Assembly: GCF_000154225.1 (NCBI RefSeq)
Contig: NZ_DS264586.1
Coordinates: 1,394,527 to 1,458,526, forward strand
Source: Schaalia dentiphila ATCC 17982
GTDB lineage: Bacteria > Actinomycetota > Actinomycetes > Actinomycetales > Actinomycetaceae
Length of the DNA: 64,000 nucleotides
Direction: 5' to 3'
Made by a program: the position numbers and the translations under genes. Within the stretch, counting starts at the first letter, position 1, and every line of letters begins with the position of its first letter. Shown in pieces: positions 34,425 through 41,910 of the stretch. A model generated the notes under the pieces. It was not told the origin of the DNA, searched no databases, and worked only from the letters and a program-made list of their open reading frames with translations.

Positions 34425-34793
34425 ATCGGGCCAGCTCGCGCGGCTCAAGCGGATATCGGTGTGTGCATTGGACGACGAGCGAATGCGCCGCGACCGCGCA
34501 TGACCACCACTCTGGCGGCATAAGTAAGCAGGTCGAAATCATCCCCGTTGACGACTTCGACCTGTGAAACAGTTTACTGCAGTCCTTGAAGGAAATGTGT
34601 CCGTTGCAACGGGCAAATCCCGGCGCTTCTACCTGCGAAATTAAGTGAAAGATTAGCCGAAAACCCGCGTTTACCAGTAGAAATAAAACCGCAAAATACT
34701 GCATCACATTTCGGTTACAAAGCGAGGCGATACCACGGACCAGGGACGGAGGTCCCCACTGATCATCGGCACTTCAGCGTGGGTTCGACGCAT
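34425..34793. other. Non-coding, AT-richer stretch
   Basis: I see no credible gene in this 369-bp stretch. Counted by hand, 34561-34740 is 84/180 G+C (47%), clearly below the flanking genes. It contains a 9-bp inverted repeat (34529-34537 with 34556-34564) and the 12-bp palindrome CCGTTGCAACGG at 34601-34612. It lies on the 3' side of the tRNA-Pro gene, where integrated elements usually sit, but no integrase or duplicated tRNA end is visible. It could be a decayed element or hold a small RNA. Confidence 0.6.
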
Positions 34794-34826
34794 ACAAAAA
34801 ACCACGAGGAGCAAGTCCTCGCGGTT
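34794..34826 (-). terminator. Intrinsic terminator of tRNA-Pro
   Basis: On the minus strand an 11-bp stem (34826-34816 with 34810-34800, one mismatch) is followed by a run of T (complement of the A-run at 34796-34800). It lies 8 nt downstream of the tRNA 3' end. Confidence 0.8.
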
Positions 34827-34833
34827 CTTTTCG

Positions 34834-34907
<74 letters not shown>

Positions 34908-34938
34908 TATTCAGTTCGTCGCCGTGGCGACCTGTAGA

Positions 34939-34968
34939 ACTATAGCGCACCTAGACGAAGTCAGGCAA
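34939..34968 (-). promoter_or_regulatory. Promoter of tRNA-Pro
   Basis: On the minus strand TTGCCT (-35) and TATAGT (-10) are separated by 18 bp and lie 31 nt upstream of the mature tRNA. This is the best classical promoter in the window. Confidence 0.6.
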
Positions 34969-35127
34969 GCCGACCGTAGTGCGCCGCGCCACACTGTCGT
35001 CAGATCGAACTGGTATGCAGCTCAATCCCGAGCCACGTGTCAGAAGCCGGAACAGATGAACAGACGCGCATAAGGTGACTACACTGTCCTTCGTCCGCAT
35101 CCCTTGCATCCACGAGAGCTCCTTTTG

Positions 35128-35772
35128 ATGACCAGTCGACACCTCCTCTCCGTCACGGTGACCCTTGCTCTGGCAGCCGCAGGCCTGATTGCACCCACAT
35201 TCGTCACGCAGGGGTCCCCTGCAGCGGCGAGCCCGATGGTGAGCGTGTCCTCAAGCGCTCCTGCATATGCCCCTGCCGCCGTCGCTCCAGGAACGCGAGC
35301 ACAGAGCCAGCCCGTGACGGCACCGACGAAGCGCATCCGAATCCACTCGCACTCCAACAATCCCACCCTCACGATCATCTCCTGGATTCTGGCCCTCCTC
35401 ATTGTTGGTGGCGGCATTCTGGTCCGCTTCGCGATCTTCAAGGCCACTCAGCGCAACTCGACCCCACCGACAGCCTTCAACGGCCCCAATGGGCCGCAGT
35501 ACGGCGTGACAGGAAGCAACTACGGAACCCCTGGAACCGGATACGGCACCGCGGGAACCGGATACGGCACCGCGGGAACCGGATACGGCACCGCGGGAAC
35601 CGGATACGGCACCGCGGGAACCGGATACGGCACCGCGGGAACCGGATACGGCACCGCGGGAACCGGATACGGCACCGCAGCAGACGCGGCACAGCCGGGC
35701 TCCCCGGCATACGGCACAGGTACCTACGGTCATCAGCAGGGCGTCCAGGGACCCTACGGAACAGGATTCTGA
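35128..35772 (+). CDS. Unknown exported protein with GTGYGTA heptapeptide repeats
   Basis: I do not recognise this 214-aa protein. It has a signal peptide (residues about 1-35: MTSRHLLSVTVTLALAAAG, ending near AAAS), a Pro/Ala/Thr-rich linker, and one membrane helix (LTIISWILALLIVGGGILVR, residues about 83-102). A Gly/Tyr/Thr low-complexity tail contains seven copies of a GTGYGTA heptad, ending YGTGF. The topology suggests a membrane-anchored protein with a flexible Gly-Tyr-rich tail, on which side is unclear. ATG 35128 gives a proper signal sequence; TTG 35104 is an alternative. It lies between tRNA-Pro and the convergent cmk operon, a region that breaks the usual cmk-der order. Confidence 0.7.
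   Translation: MTSRHLLSVTVTLALAAAGLIAPTFVTQGSPAAASPMVSVSSSAPAYAPAAVAPGTRAQSQPVTAPTKRIRIHSHSNNPTLTIISWILALLIVGGGILVRFAIFKATQRNSTPPTAFNGPNGPQYGVTGSNYGTPGTGYGTAGTGYGTAGTGYGTAGTGYGTAGTGYGTAGTGYGTAGTGYGTAADAAQPGSPAYGTGTYGHQQGVQGPYGTGF
35533..35679 (+). repeat. Seven tandem 21-bp repeats inside a coding region
   Basis: The unit GGAACCGGATACGGCACCGCG is repeated seven times head to tail, with only the final base of the last copy changed. It is in frame, encoding G-T-G-Y-G-T-A. The near-perfect identity at synonymous sites points to recent slippage or recombination, so copy number may vary between strains. Confidence 0.95.
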
Positions 35773-35781
35773 GCCCTCCAC

Positions 35782-35819
35782 CGTGAGTGCCCCGTACCGA
35801 TAGGTACGGGGCACTCACG
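35782..35819. terminator. Bidirectional hairpin between the repeat protein and cmk
   Basis: A perfect 17-bp inverted repeat (35782-35798 with 35803-35819) has a 4-nt loop. It lies between two converging genes, with no T-run. Confidence 0.75.
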
Positions 35820-35836
35820 TGAATTGATACGCTGCC

Positions 35837-36571
35837 TCAGCGCAAAGCGTCGCGCACCTCGAGATCACGATCGACAAAGGCGAGGACCGCGTCGCAGACG
35901 CCTTCGATGTCGAGGCCCGTGGAATCAACGGTCTCGACACCTGGGGCGGCCACCATGAACTCAGAGACCTGAGAATCGGCCTTGTCACGGCCCTCAACCT
36001 GGGCCCGCACGATCTCCATGTGCTCCTCGGTGGCATCCCCGTAGAGTTCGAGGGTCCGACGACGCAGACGGGCCTCTTGATCGGCGAGCAACAGAACACG
36101 AACATCCGCATCGGGGCAGACAACGGTCGTGATATCGCGCCCCTCGGCGATCATGCCGGAGCCTTGTTCACGGGCCTCCATCATTCGGCGACGCTGCTCC
36201 GTCGCCATCCACGCGCGCACGTCAAGGTTCGTCGAGATGTGCTTAATCGCGAGGGCGATACGCGGCTCGCGAATCTCAAGGGTGATCTCTGAATCACCGA
36301 TCCACACGTGCGGATCCGAAGGATCCGAGACGAGGCGCAGCGGCATACGATCCGCAGCAGCTGCTACAGCAGCCGTATCCTCCAGATCGATGCCTTCATC
36401 CAGGCAATACCACGTGAGCGCACGGTACATGGCCCCCGTGTCCAAGTACCCAATGCCCAGGCGGGTCGCCAGAGCCTTCGAGACCGTGGACTTGCCCGAA
36501 CCGGCCGGCCCATCGATGGCAATCGTGATGCCGACGCGGGAAATCGCGTCTCGACGCTGCGTATCGTTCAT
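35837..36571 (-). CDS. cmk: Cytidylate kinase
   Basis: This 244-aa enzyme phosphorylates CMP/dCMP. P-loop ITIAIDGPAGSGKSTVSKAL lies near the N-terminus, then LGIGYLDTGAMYRALTWY (nucleotide site), the REQGSGMIAEGRDITTVVCPDA block and lid Arg residues (EARLRRRTLELYGDA). ATG 36571 has GAGGAG 9 nt upstream; a longer reading into the tyrA gap lacks support. It is the last gene of the xerD-to-cmk run. In related genomes der follows; here it does not. Confidence 0.95.
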   Translation of the reverse strand: MNDTQRRDAISRVGITIAIDGPAGSGKSTVSKALATRLGIGYLDTGAMYRALTWYCLDEGIDLEDTAAVAAAADRMPLRLVSDPSDPHVWIGDSEITLEIREPRIALAIKHISTNLDVRAWMATEQRRRMMEAREQGSGMIAEGRDITTVVCPDADVRVLLLADQEARLRRRTLELYGDATEEHMEIVRAQVEGRDKADSQVSEFMVAAPGVETVDSTGLDIEGVCDAVLAFVDRDLEVRDALR

Positions 36572-36597
36572 CAAAACGTTCTCCTCACCGAGGTCGT

Positions 36598-37797
36598 TTA
36601 GTGGGTGATGAGTCGCCAACCCCGCTGTTGCAGGTCGGCGACAGCGCGGTCAACGACCGCCGGGTCAATCATGACGCGGGCGACGCCTGCCTGTGCGCCC
36701 GCAGAGTGTTCCAGAACCAAGTCTTCGATGTTGATACCCGCCTCGCCGAGCTCGCTGAACAGCCTACCGAGCGCACCCGGCTCGTCGGGGATGAGCACTT
36801 CGATCTCGCGATACCGAGAAGGAGCACCACCGTGCTTGCCGGGAATGCGCGCGACACCCTGATTACCCGCGGTCATGACCCGATTGATCGCGCCCACGGA
36901 ACCGCCGCGCAGGGAGCCAAGTTCGGCAGCCGCGTCGAGATGCGTCAGCAAGTCATCGAGGTCGGTGCGTAGCTCCCGCAGGATGTCTGCGACCGGACCG
37001 GCGTTGCCGGCCAAAATCGCTGTCCACAGGCGCGGATCGGAGGCCGCAATGCGGGCAGTATCTCGAAGCCCCTGTCCCGCAAGCCCGAGCGCCTGAGCCG
37101 GTGCGTCAACAAGGCGCGCAGCGAGCATCGACGACACCAGCTGAGGTACGTGCGACACGAGAGCGACAGCGTGGTCATGCGTGCCCGCATTCATCTCAAG
37201 GGGCACGGCTCCGACGTCCGTTGCCAGCGCGCGAGCCACAAGCACCGCGCGCGGCCACGTCGACTCATGCGCAACGATCACCCACGGACGTCCGTAGAAC
37301 AGATCGGCATCTGCGGCACCCGCACCGCTGCGCTCACGACCTGCCATGGGATGCGAACCGACGTAACGCGAGGCTTCCTCGAGACGTCCCTCACGCTCCA
37401 AGCCGCGTAGCACATCGGCTACAACCGCGTCCTTCACGGAGGCAACATCGGTGACGATCGCGTCGGGGAAACGCAGCAGCGATTCGACGATCACACGGTC
37501 CGCGACGTCCGGAGGCGTCGCGACGACAACGATGGACGGCGCCTGATAGGAAGGCGTATCCGAGCCACACTCGCGAGGGCGCACCCCGGCCTCGGCGAGA
37601 ACGTCGCCGAATGCCTGCCCAGCGCCCACGTCGGAGGCCAGGTGCAAAGAGGTTGGCGAGGCATCTTCGAGATAAACGCGCACTCCCCCGGCCCGCAGCG
37701 CAAGGCCCAGGGACGCACCCAGCAGACCCGATCCGATGATGAGGACCGGGCCCGCTGTTTGCACAACGCGCGCGCCGACGCCGTCCGAGGTGTTCAC
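36598..37797 (-). CDS. tyrA: Prephenate dehydrogenase with C-terminal ACT domain
   Basis: This 399-aa enzyme converts prephenate to 4-hydroxyphenylpyruvate for tyrosine synthesis. The NAD-binding start is VLIIGSGLLGASLGLALRA. The catalytic His segment is YVGSHPMAGRERSGAGAADA (about residue 140) and SHVPQLVSSML follows. A C-terminal ACT domain (YREIEVLIPDEPGALGRLFS, EAGINIEDLVLEHS, residues about 325-395) implies feedback control by an aromatic amino acid. GTG 37797 overlaps the rluB stop (GTGA). The tyrA-cmk pair in the scpAB operon is the standard actinobacterial arrangement. Confidence 0.94.
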   Translation of the reverse strand: MNTSDGVGARVVQTAGPVLIIGSGLLGASLGLALRAGGVRVYLEDASPTSLHLASDVGAGQAFGDVLAEAGVRPRECGSDTPSYQAPSIVVVATPPDVADRVIVESLLRFPDAIVTDVASVKDAVVADVLRGLEREGRLEEASRYVGSHPMAGRERSGAGAADADLFYGRPWVIVAHESTWPRAVLVARALATDVGAVPLEMNAGTHDHAVALVSHVPQLVSSMLAARLVDAPAQALGLAGQGLRDTARIAASDPRLWTAILAGNAGPVADILRELRTDLDDLLTHLDAAAELGSLRGGSVGAINRVMTAGNQGVARIPGKHGGAPSRYREIEVLIPDEPGALGRLFSELGEAGINIEDLVLEHSAGAQAGVARVMIDPAVVDRAVADLQQRGWRLITH

Positions 37798-38543
37798 AGT
37801 CCGACGGCCCCGTACAGTGCGCTCAACGCGTTGCCCTTCACGCGGCGGGTCGTCCCCTGCTTGAGATGGTCGAGAGAGATCGGACCGAAGCCCGTACGGA
37901 CGAGCTCGCGCACCGGGTAGCCGACAGCCTCCATCATGCGGCGCACAAGGCGGTTGCGGCCTTCGTGCACGACGATTTCGACGGTCGTGATATCGCCGTA
38001 GGTGTCAACGATGCGGAAGGAGTCAACCTTGATCGGGCCATCCTCCAGCTCGATGCCGTTCATGAGGGTGCGCTTGACGCCGGGCTTGACCTCGCCGTGT
38101 AGGCGTGCCACGTAGGTCTTGCGGATCTCGTACTTGGGGTGGGTCAGACGGTTCGCCAGCTCACCGTCATTCGTCAGCAGCAGCAGGCCGGACGTGTCGA
38201 TATCGAGGCGCCCGACATGGTAGAGACGCTCGGGGTAGTCGGCGATCAGGTCGGCGATCGTCGGGCGGCCCTCCGGGTCGCTCATCGTGGACACCGTCCC
38301 AATCGGCTTGTTCACGGCCAGGACGATGTGCTTCGTCTCATCCAGGATCAGACGCTCGCCATCCACGTGAATGACCTGCTTGGCTGGATCCACGCGCACG
38401 CCCTGGTTACGTACCACGGTTCCATCGACGCTCACGCGGCCGTCGGCGATCATCTGTTCGGACGCGCGCCTGGATGCGACGCCAGCCTGGGCGAGCACCT
38501 TCTGCAGGCGCACTCCACCCTCTGTGTAGGGGTTAGCCCTCAT
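37794..38543 (-). CDS. rluB: 23S/16S rRNA pseudouridine synthase (RluB/RsuA family)
   Basis: This 249-aa protein has an N-terminal S4 RNA-binding domain (VRLQKVLAQAGVASRRASEQ, residues 10-30) and the pseudouridine synthase core: LAVNKPIGTVST, the catalytic Asp loop HVGRLDIDTSGLLLLTNDGE (about residue 115) and HEGRNRLVRRMMEAVGYPV. Position after scpB supports RluB rather than another paralogue, but the exact rRNA target is inferred. It overlaps scpB by 4 nt (ATGA). Confidence 0.93.
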   Translation of the reverse strand: MRANPYTEGGVRLQKVLAQAGVASRRASEQMIADGRVSVDGTVVRNQGVRVDPAKQVIHVDGERLILDETKHIVLAVNKPIGTVSTMSDPEGRPTIADLIADYPERLYHVGRLDIDTSGLLLLTNDGELANRLTHPKYEIRKTYVARLHGEVKPGVKRTLMNGIELEDGPIKVDSFRIVDTYGDITTVEIVVHEGRNRLVRRMMEAVGYPVRELVRTGFGPISLDHLKQGTTRRVKGNALSALYGAVGL

Positions 38544-39100
38544 AGTTCTTCCTCCAATTCCTCCAGCGCGTCGGCGTCTGGCAGGTAGGGTGCCAACGGT
38601 ACCAGCTCCGACAGGCTCGTTAATCCCATTTTCTCAAGAAATTCACCGGTCGTCCCGTACAGGCGCGCGCCAGACGGTGTCAGTCCCGTCTCTTCCACGA
38701 GGCCTCGGGCGAGCAGCGTGCGCACGACGCCGTCCACGTTCACCCCACGAATACGGCAGATTCGCGCCCTCGATATGGGCTGACGGTAGGCAATGACCGC
38801 CAGCGTTTCAAGAGCAGCCTGAGACAGGCGCGCGTGCGAGGAGCCGACGACAAAGCGCCCGACCACGTCGGCGTATGCCCGTGCGGAATAGATGCGCCAG
38901 CCGCCCGCCACTTCACGCAGCTCGAAACCACGCGGGCGTTCCCGCCCTTCGCCGAGGTACTCGGCGGCGAGAGCGCGCATGTGCTGTTCGATGTCCGCAG
39001 TGCTCACGCCGAGAACCTCGGCGAGATCGGACGCGGCAACCGGCTCCGAGGCGACCATCAGAATCGCCTCGATCGCACCGCGCAGCGTGTTCTCACTCAT
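38540..39100 (-). CDS. scpB: Segregation and condensation protein B
   Basis: This 186-aa kleisin-associated protein of the SMC-ScpAB condensin has two winged-helix domains: LRGAIEAILMVASEPVAASD and LSQAALETLAVIAYRQPISR with ICRIRGVNVDGVVRTLLARG. The acidic tail (DADALEELEEEL) is typical. I chose ATG 39100 (GAAGGAG 9 nt upstream); ATG 39106 is 6 nt earlier with a too-short spacer. It overlaps scpA by 8 nt. Confidence 0.94.
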   Translation of the reverse strand: MSENTLRGAIEAILMVASEPVAASDLAEVLGVSTADIEQHMRALAAEYLGEGRERPRGFELREVAGGWRIYSARAYADVVGRFVVGSSHARLSQAALETLAVIAYRQPISRARICRIRGVNVDGVVRTLLARGLVEETGLTPSGARLYGTTGEFLEKMGLTSLSELVPLAPYLPDADALEELEEEL

Positions 39101-39971
39101 CAGCATCTTCTCCTTCCGTCTCAATCGCGGCCACGTGCGGGGACGAGGCCGTGGCTGAGTGTGCGTCACCGGCACCCGTATAGTCGTCCACGTCGATGTC
39201 GATACTTCCCTCGCTGTCAGTCCACTGAATCGTCAGCGTGCCAAGCGCCCCGTCTTGCTCAAACTCGACGGCTCCGCGCCTGTAGAGCTCCAAGAGCGCA
39301 AGGAAGCGAGAGACGACGACGGCGCGCGTGGGCGCATCCTCGACGAGCTGATGGAAGGTTATGCGTCCTGCTTCGGCGAGCATCGATGAGACGAGCAAAG
39401 CCTGTTCGCGAACGGGCACAACGGGATCGTGCAGATGGGCGACCTGAACCGTCTGATTCGTCGATGACAGGGCATCGGCAGCCAAACGAGCGAGGTCTTC
39501 GGGGGTTGTCAGCCACCGGAGCTCGGGCAAGAGGCTCGCAAAATGCGGCTCGAGAGGCACGTCCCTGGCGACATACGAGCCGTACTCCCCCATCCGCGCG
39601 TTGATGTGTTTCGCTGCTTCCTTGAAAGCCCGATACTGCAGGAGTCGCGAAAACAAAAGATCTCGGGCCTCCAGATCAGCCTCGGACGCGTTATCCTCCT
39701 CATCGACACTGGGCAGCAAATGCGCGGCCTTCATGTCGAGTAGTGTCGCCGCGACAACCAGGAATTCGGTCGTGCGCGACAGATCCGGGGACGCCTTCAT
39801 AAACGCGATGAACTCGTCGGTCACCTGCGCGAGCGCGACCTCGGTGATGTCGAGTTTCTTACGCGCGATCAGCGACAGGAGAAGATCGAAAGGACCTTCA
39901 AAAACCGGGAGCGAGACCGCGAAGAGGTCGAACTCTCCCTGAACCTCGAGACTGTCAGGCCGCGTCGCCAC
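39093..39971 (-). CDS. scpA: Segregation and condensation protein A (kleisin)
   Basis: This 292-aa kleisin bridges SMC heads and binds ScpB. The N-terminal SMC-neck domain (FDLFAVSLPVFEGPFDLLLS, IARKKLDITEVALAQVTDEF) and the C-terminal winged helix (ITFHQLVEDAPTRAVVVSRF, LLELYRRGAVEFEQ) are both present. An acidic linker and a Ser/Glu-rich tail are also seen. GTG 39971 has GGGAAG 9 nt upstream and overlaps parA by 17 nt. An ATG at 40019 would overlap by 65 nt and is less likely. Confidence 0.93.
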   Translation of the reverse strand: MATRPDSLEVQGEFDLFAVSLPVFEGPFDLLLSLIARKKLDITEVALAQVTDEFIAFMKASPDLSRTTEFLVVAATLLDMKAAHLLPSVDEEDNASEADLEARDLLFSRLLQYRAFKEAAKHINARMGEYGSYVARDVPLEPHFASLLPELRWLTTPEDLARLAADALSSTNQTVQVAHLHDPVVPVREQALLVSSMLAEAGRITFHQLVEDAPTRAVVVSRFLALLELYRRGAVEFEQDGALGTLTIQWTDSEGSIDIDVDDYTGAGDAHSATASSPHVAAIETEGEDADE

Positions 39972-40818
39972 GGGCGATGACTTCCCGCGCAAGTCGACGG
40001 TACGCGTGAGCGCCCGCATGGTTGGGAGCGTAGGAGATGATCGGCTCGGTGGCTACAGAAGCATCCGGGAACTTGATCGTGCGTCCGATACGGGTATCGA
40101 ACACGAGATCGCCGAAAGCCTCCTGCAGGCGCTGGAGGACCTCACGCGAGTGCAGCGTGCGCGAGTCGACCATCGTGGCGACGATACCGTCAATCTTCAG
40201 GCGCGGGTTGATGCGATCGCGCACCGTCTCGATCGTCTCAACCAGCAGGGCCACGCCACGCAGCGCGAAGAACTCTGCCTCGACCGGAACGATGACGCCG
40301 TGAGCTGCCGTCAGAGCATTGACAGCTAGCAGGCCGAGGGAAGGCTGGCAGTCGATCAGCACCACGTCGTAGTCGGATTCGACGTGACGCAGGACGCGGG
40401 CCAGGGCGCTCTCGCGGGCGACCTCGTTGACGAGCTGGACCTCCGCCGCGGACAGGTCAATGTTCGCGGGGATGATGTCGAGGTTCTCCGTCGACGTGTG
40501 GCAGATCGTCGCCTTGACGTCCGCCTTCGGGTTCATGAGCAGCGTATAGATCGTCTGTTCCATGTCGAGAGCATTGATGCCCAGGCCAACAGAAGCAGCA
40601 CCCTGGGGGTCGAAGTCCACGATCAGCACACGGCGACCATACTCAGCCAGCGCGGCGCCCAGGTTGATGGTGGTCGTCGTCTTACCGACACCACCCTTCT
40701 GGTTGCACATCGCGATCACACGGGCGGGACCATGCCCCGACAGCGGCGCGGGCACGGGAAAATCGACCGGCTCTTCGTGCAGGTCGGGCGTCAGCGTAGG
40801 GTGCGAGTTCGTGGTCAC
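39955..40818 (-). CDS. parA: ParA/Soj-family ATPase of the scpAB operon
   Basis: This 287-aa deviant-Walker ATPase carries AMCNQKGGVGKTTTTINLGA (about residue 37), VLIVDFDPQGAASVGLG and LIDCQPSLGLLAVNAL. No parB follows, so it is the second, scpAB-linked ParA paralogue common in actinobacteria rather than the oriC-linked partition ATPase. The start is GTG with TAGGAT ending 6 nt upstream, a leaderless promoter candidate only 12 nt past the xerD stop. Confidence 0.92.
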   Translation of the reverse strand: MTTNSHPTLTPDLHEEPVDFPVPAPLSGHGPARVIAMCNQKGGVGKTTTTINLGAALAEYGRRVLIVDFDPQGAASVGLGINALDMEQTIYTLLMNPKADVKATICHTSTENLDIIPANIDLSAAEVQLVNEVARESALARVLRHVESDYDVVLIDCQPSLGLLAVNALTAAHGVIVPVEAEFFALRGVALLVETIETVRDRINPRLKIDGIVATMVDSRTLHSREVLQRLQEAFGDLVFDTRIGRTIKFPDASVATEPIISYAPNHAGAHAYRRLAREVIARGDAA

Positions 40819-40824
40819 GCCCCC

Positions 40825-40830
40825 ATCCTA
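40825..40830 (-). promoter_or_regulatory. -10 element (TAGGAT) of a predicted leaderless parA promoter
   Basis: On the minus strand TAGGAT ends 6 nt before the parA GTG, within the xerD-parA gap. It would allow parA-scpAB transcription independent of xerD. Confidence 0.45.
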
Positions 40831-40835
40831 ATTCA

Positions 40836-41783
40836 TCACCGCGCGGATGCGTCGGTGCCACGCGCCCGAGGGTGCGAGAGCGTAAAGACTTCGCGCAGCA
40901 CGGCGGCCGTCACCTGCGTGTAGATCTGAGTCGTCGCCACCGACGCGTGCCCAAGAAGCTCCTGCACCTCGCGCACGGATGCGCCACCCTCAAGCAGATG
41001 CGTCGCAAAAGAGTGCCGCAGCGTATGCGGAGACACCCGCTCCCCCAGCTGCGCGGCCTCAGCCGCGCGCCGGATCGCGGTCCACGCGCTCTGCCGGGAC
41101 AGCGCGCCTCCCCGGGAGTTCAGGAAAAACGCGGTGGATCCCCGGCCTCGTGCGGCGAGCGCTGGGCGGGCGCGCACCCGATACGCGTAGAGGGCATCCA
41201 CGGCGAACGACCCCACGGGAACAATCCGCTCTTTGCGCCCTTTTCCGAACAAGCGCACGACAGGAACGTCTCCATCCAGGTCGAGGTCATCAGCGCTGAG
41301 GGACACAGCCTCTGAGACGCGGGCACCCGTCGCATACAGGAGCTCGAGGAGGGCGGCATCGCGCAGGCCAATCGGAGAATCGTCGGCGTGGGCGGCATCC
41401 AGCAGTCGTCCAACCTCGTCGACGGACAGGGCCTTCGGGAGGTGTCGCCCCTGACGTGGGGCATGTAGCTGCGCAGCTGCATCGGTTCCGACCGCCCCCT
41501 CGGTCAGCGCGTACTTATGGAGTCCCCGGATCGCCGCCGACGCGCGCGCCACCGACGATGCTGCCGCCGGAGTTCCTGTGACCCGCCCAGATGCCAGACG
41601 CATCGTGTAGTCCTCGATGTCCCTGGGACTGATGTCTTCGACGTTAACTTTGCCTCGACTCTTCATGTCAAACGCGTAGCGGGCGACGTCACGTCGATAG
41701 TTTGAAACTGTATGCGCAGACGCCCCCTTCTCGACGCGCAGATAGTCCACCCAGTCGCGAACGAGAGCTTCGAGGGATGTCAT
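40836..41783 (-). CDS. xerD: Tyrosine recombinase XerD
   Basis: This 315-aa recombinase resolves chromosome dimers at dif with XerC. It has the SAM-like core-binding domain (VRDWVDYLRVEKGASAHTVS, residues about 8-27) and the catalytic domain with Arg (LLYATGARVSEAVSL), Lys (LFGKGRKERIVPVG), H-x-x-R (SPHTLRHSFATHLLEGG), His/Trp position (LLGHASVATTQIYTQV) and the nucleophile Tyr in that last motif. I start at ATG 41783, with TACCCT ending 6 nt upstream; longer readings extend into the tkt promoter region. Integrase of a mobile element is unlikely given scpAB synteny. Confidence 0.93.
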   Translation of the reverse strand: MTSLEALVRDWVDYLRVEKGASAHTVSNYRRDVARYAFDMKSRGKVNVEDISPRDIEDYTMRLASGRVTGTPAAASSVARASAAIRGLHKYALTEGAVGTDAAAQLHAPRQGRHLPKALSVDEVGRLLDAAHADDSPIGLRDAALLELLYATGARVSEAVSLSADDLDLDGDVPVVRLFGKGRKERIVPVGSFAVDALYAYRVRARPALAARGRGSTAFFLNSRGGALSRQSAWTAIRRAAEAAQLGERVSPHTLRHSFATHLLEGGASVREVQELLGHASVATTQIYTQVTAAVLREVFTLSHPRARGTDASAR

Positions 41784-41789
41784 GGTGAC

Positions 41790-41795
41790 AGGGTA
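41790..41795 (-). promoter_or_regulatory. -10 element (TACCCT) of a predicted leaderless xerD promoter
   Basis: On the minus strand TACCCT ends 6 nt before the xerD ATG. No Shine-Dalgarno site is present. Confidence 0.4.
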
Positions 41796-41848
41796 AGCGA
41801 CTGTGCAACATATGTGCGTGAGCGCTATCGGCATGCGCACATTTTCGC

Positions 41849-41854
41849 TAGACT
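41849..41854 (+). promoter_or_regulatory. -10 element (TAGACT) of the tkt promoter
   Basis: TAGACT lies 56 nt upstream of the tkt GTG, giving a normal leader with a GGAG ribosome binding site. A 7-bp inverted repeat (41812-41818 with 41836-41842) sits where an operator over the -35 would be. Confidence 0.4.
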
Positions 41855-41910
41855 GTGACGCGGTAAACCATTTCCGCCCCAATGCAGGGGCCCAACAACT
41901 GGAGACCAAC

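Noticed and set aside
34348..34707. 119-codon minus-strand frame in the gap before tRNA-Pro
   Set aside because: It runs through the terminator hairpin of the PH-domain gene, has no ribosome binding site or known motif, and its composition is mixed.
35533..35679. Possible CRISPR or other spaced repeat array
   Set aside because: Units are directly tandem without spacers, in frame, and encode a regular heptad.
40836..41783. Tyrosine recombinase as a sign of an integrated element
   Set aside because: Length, motifs and synteny with parA-scpAB identify chromosomal XerD.
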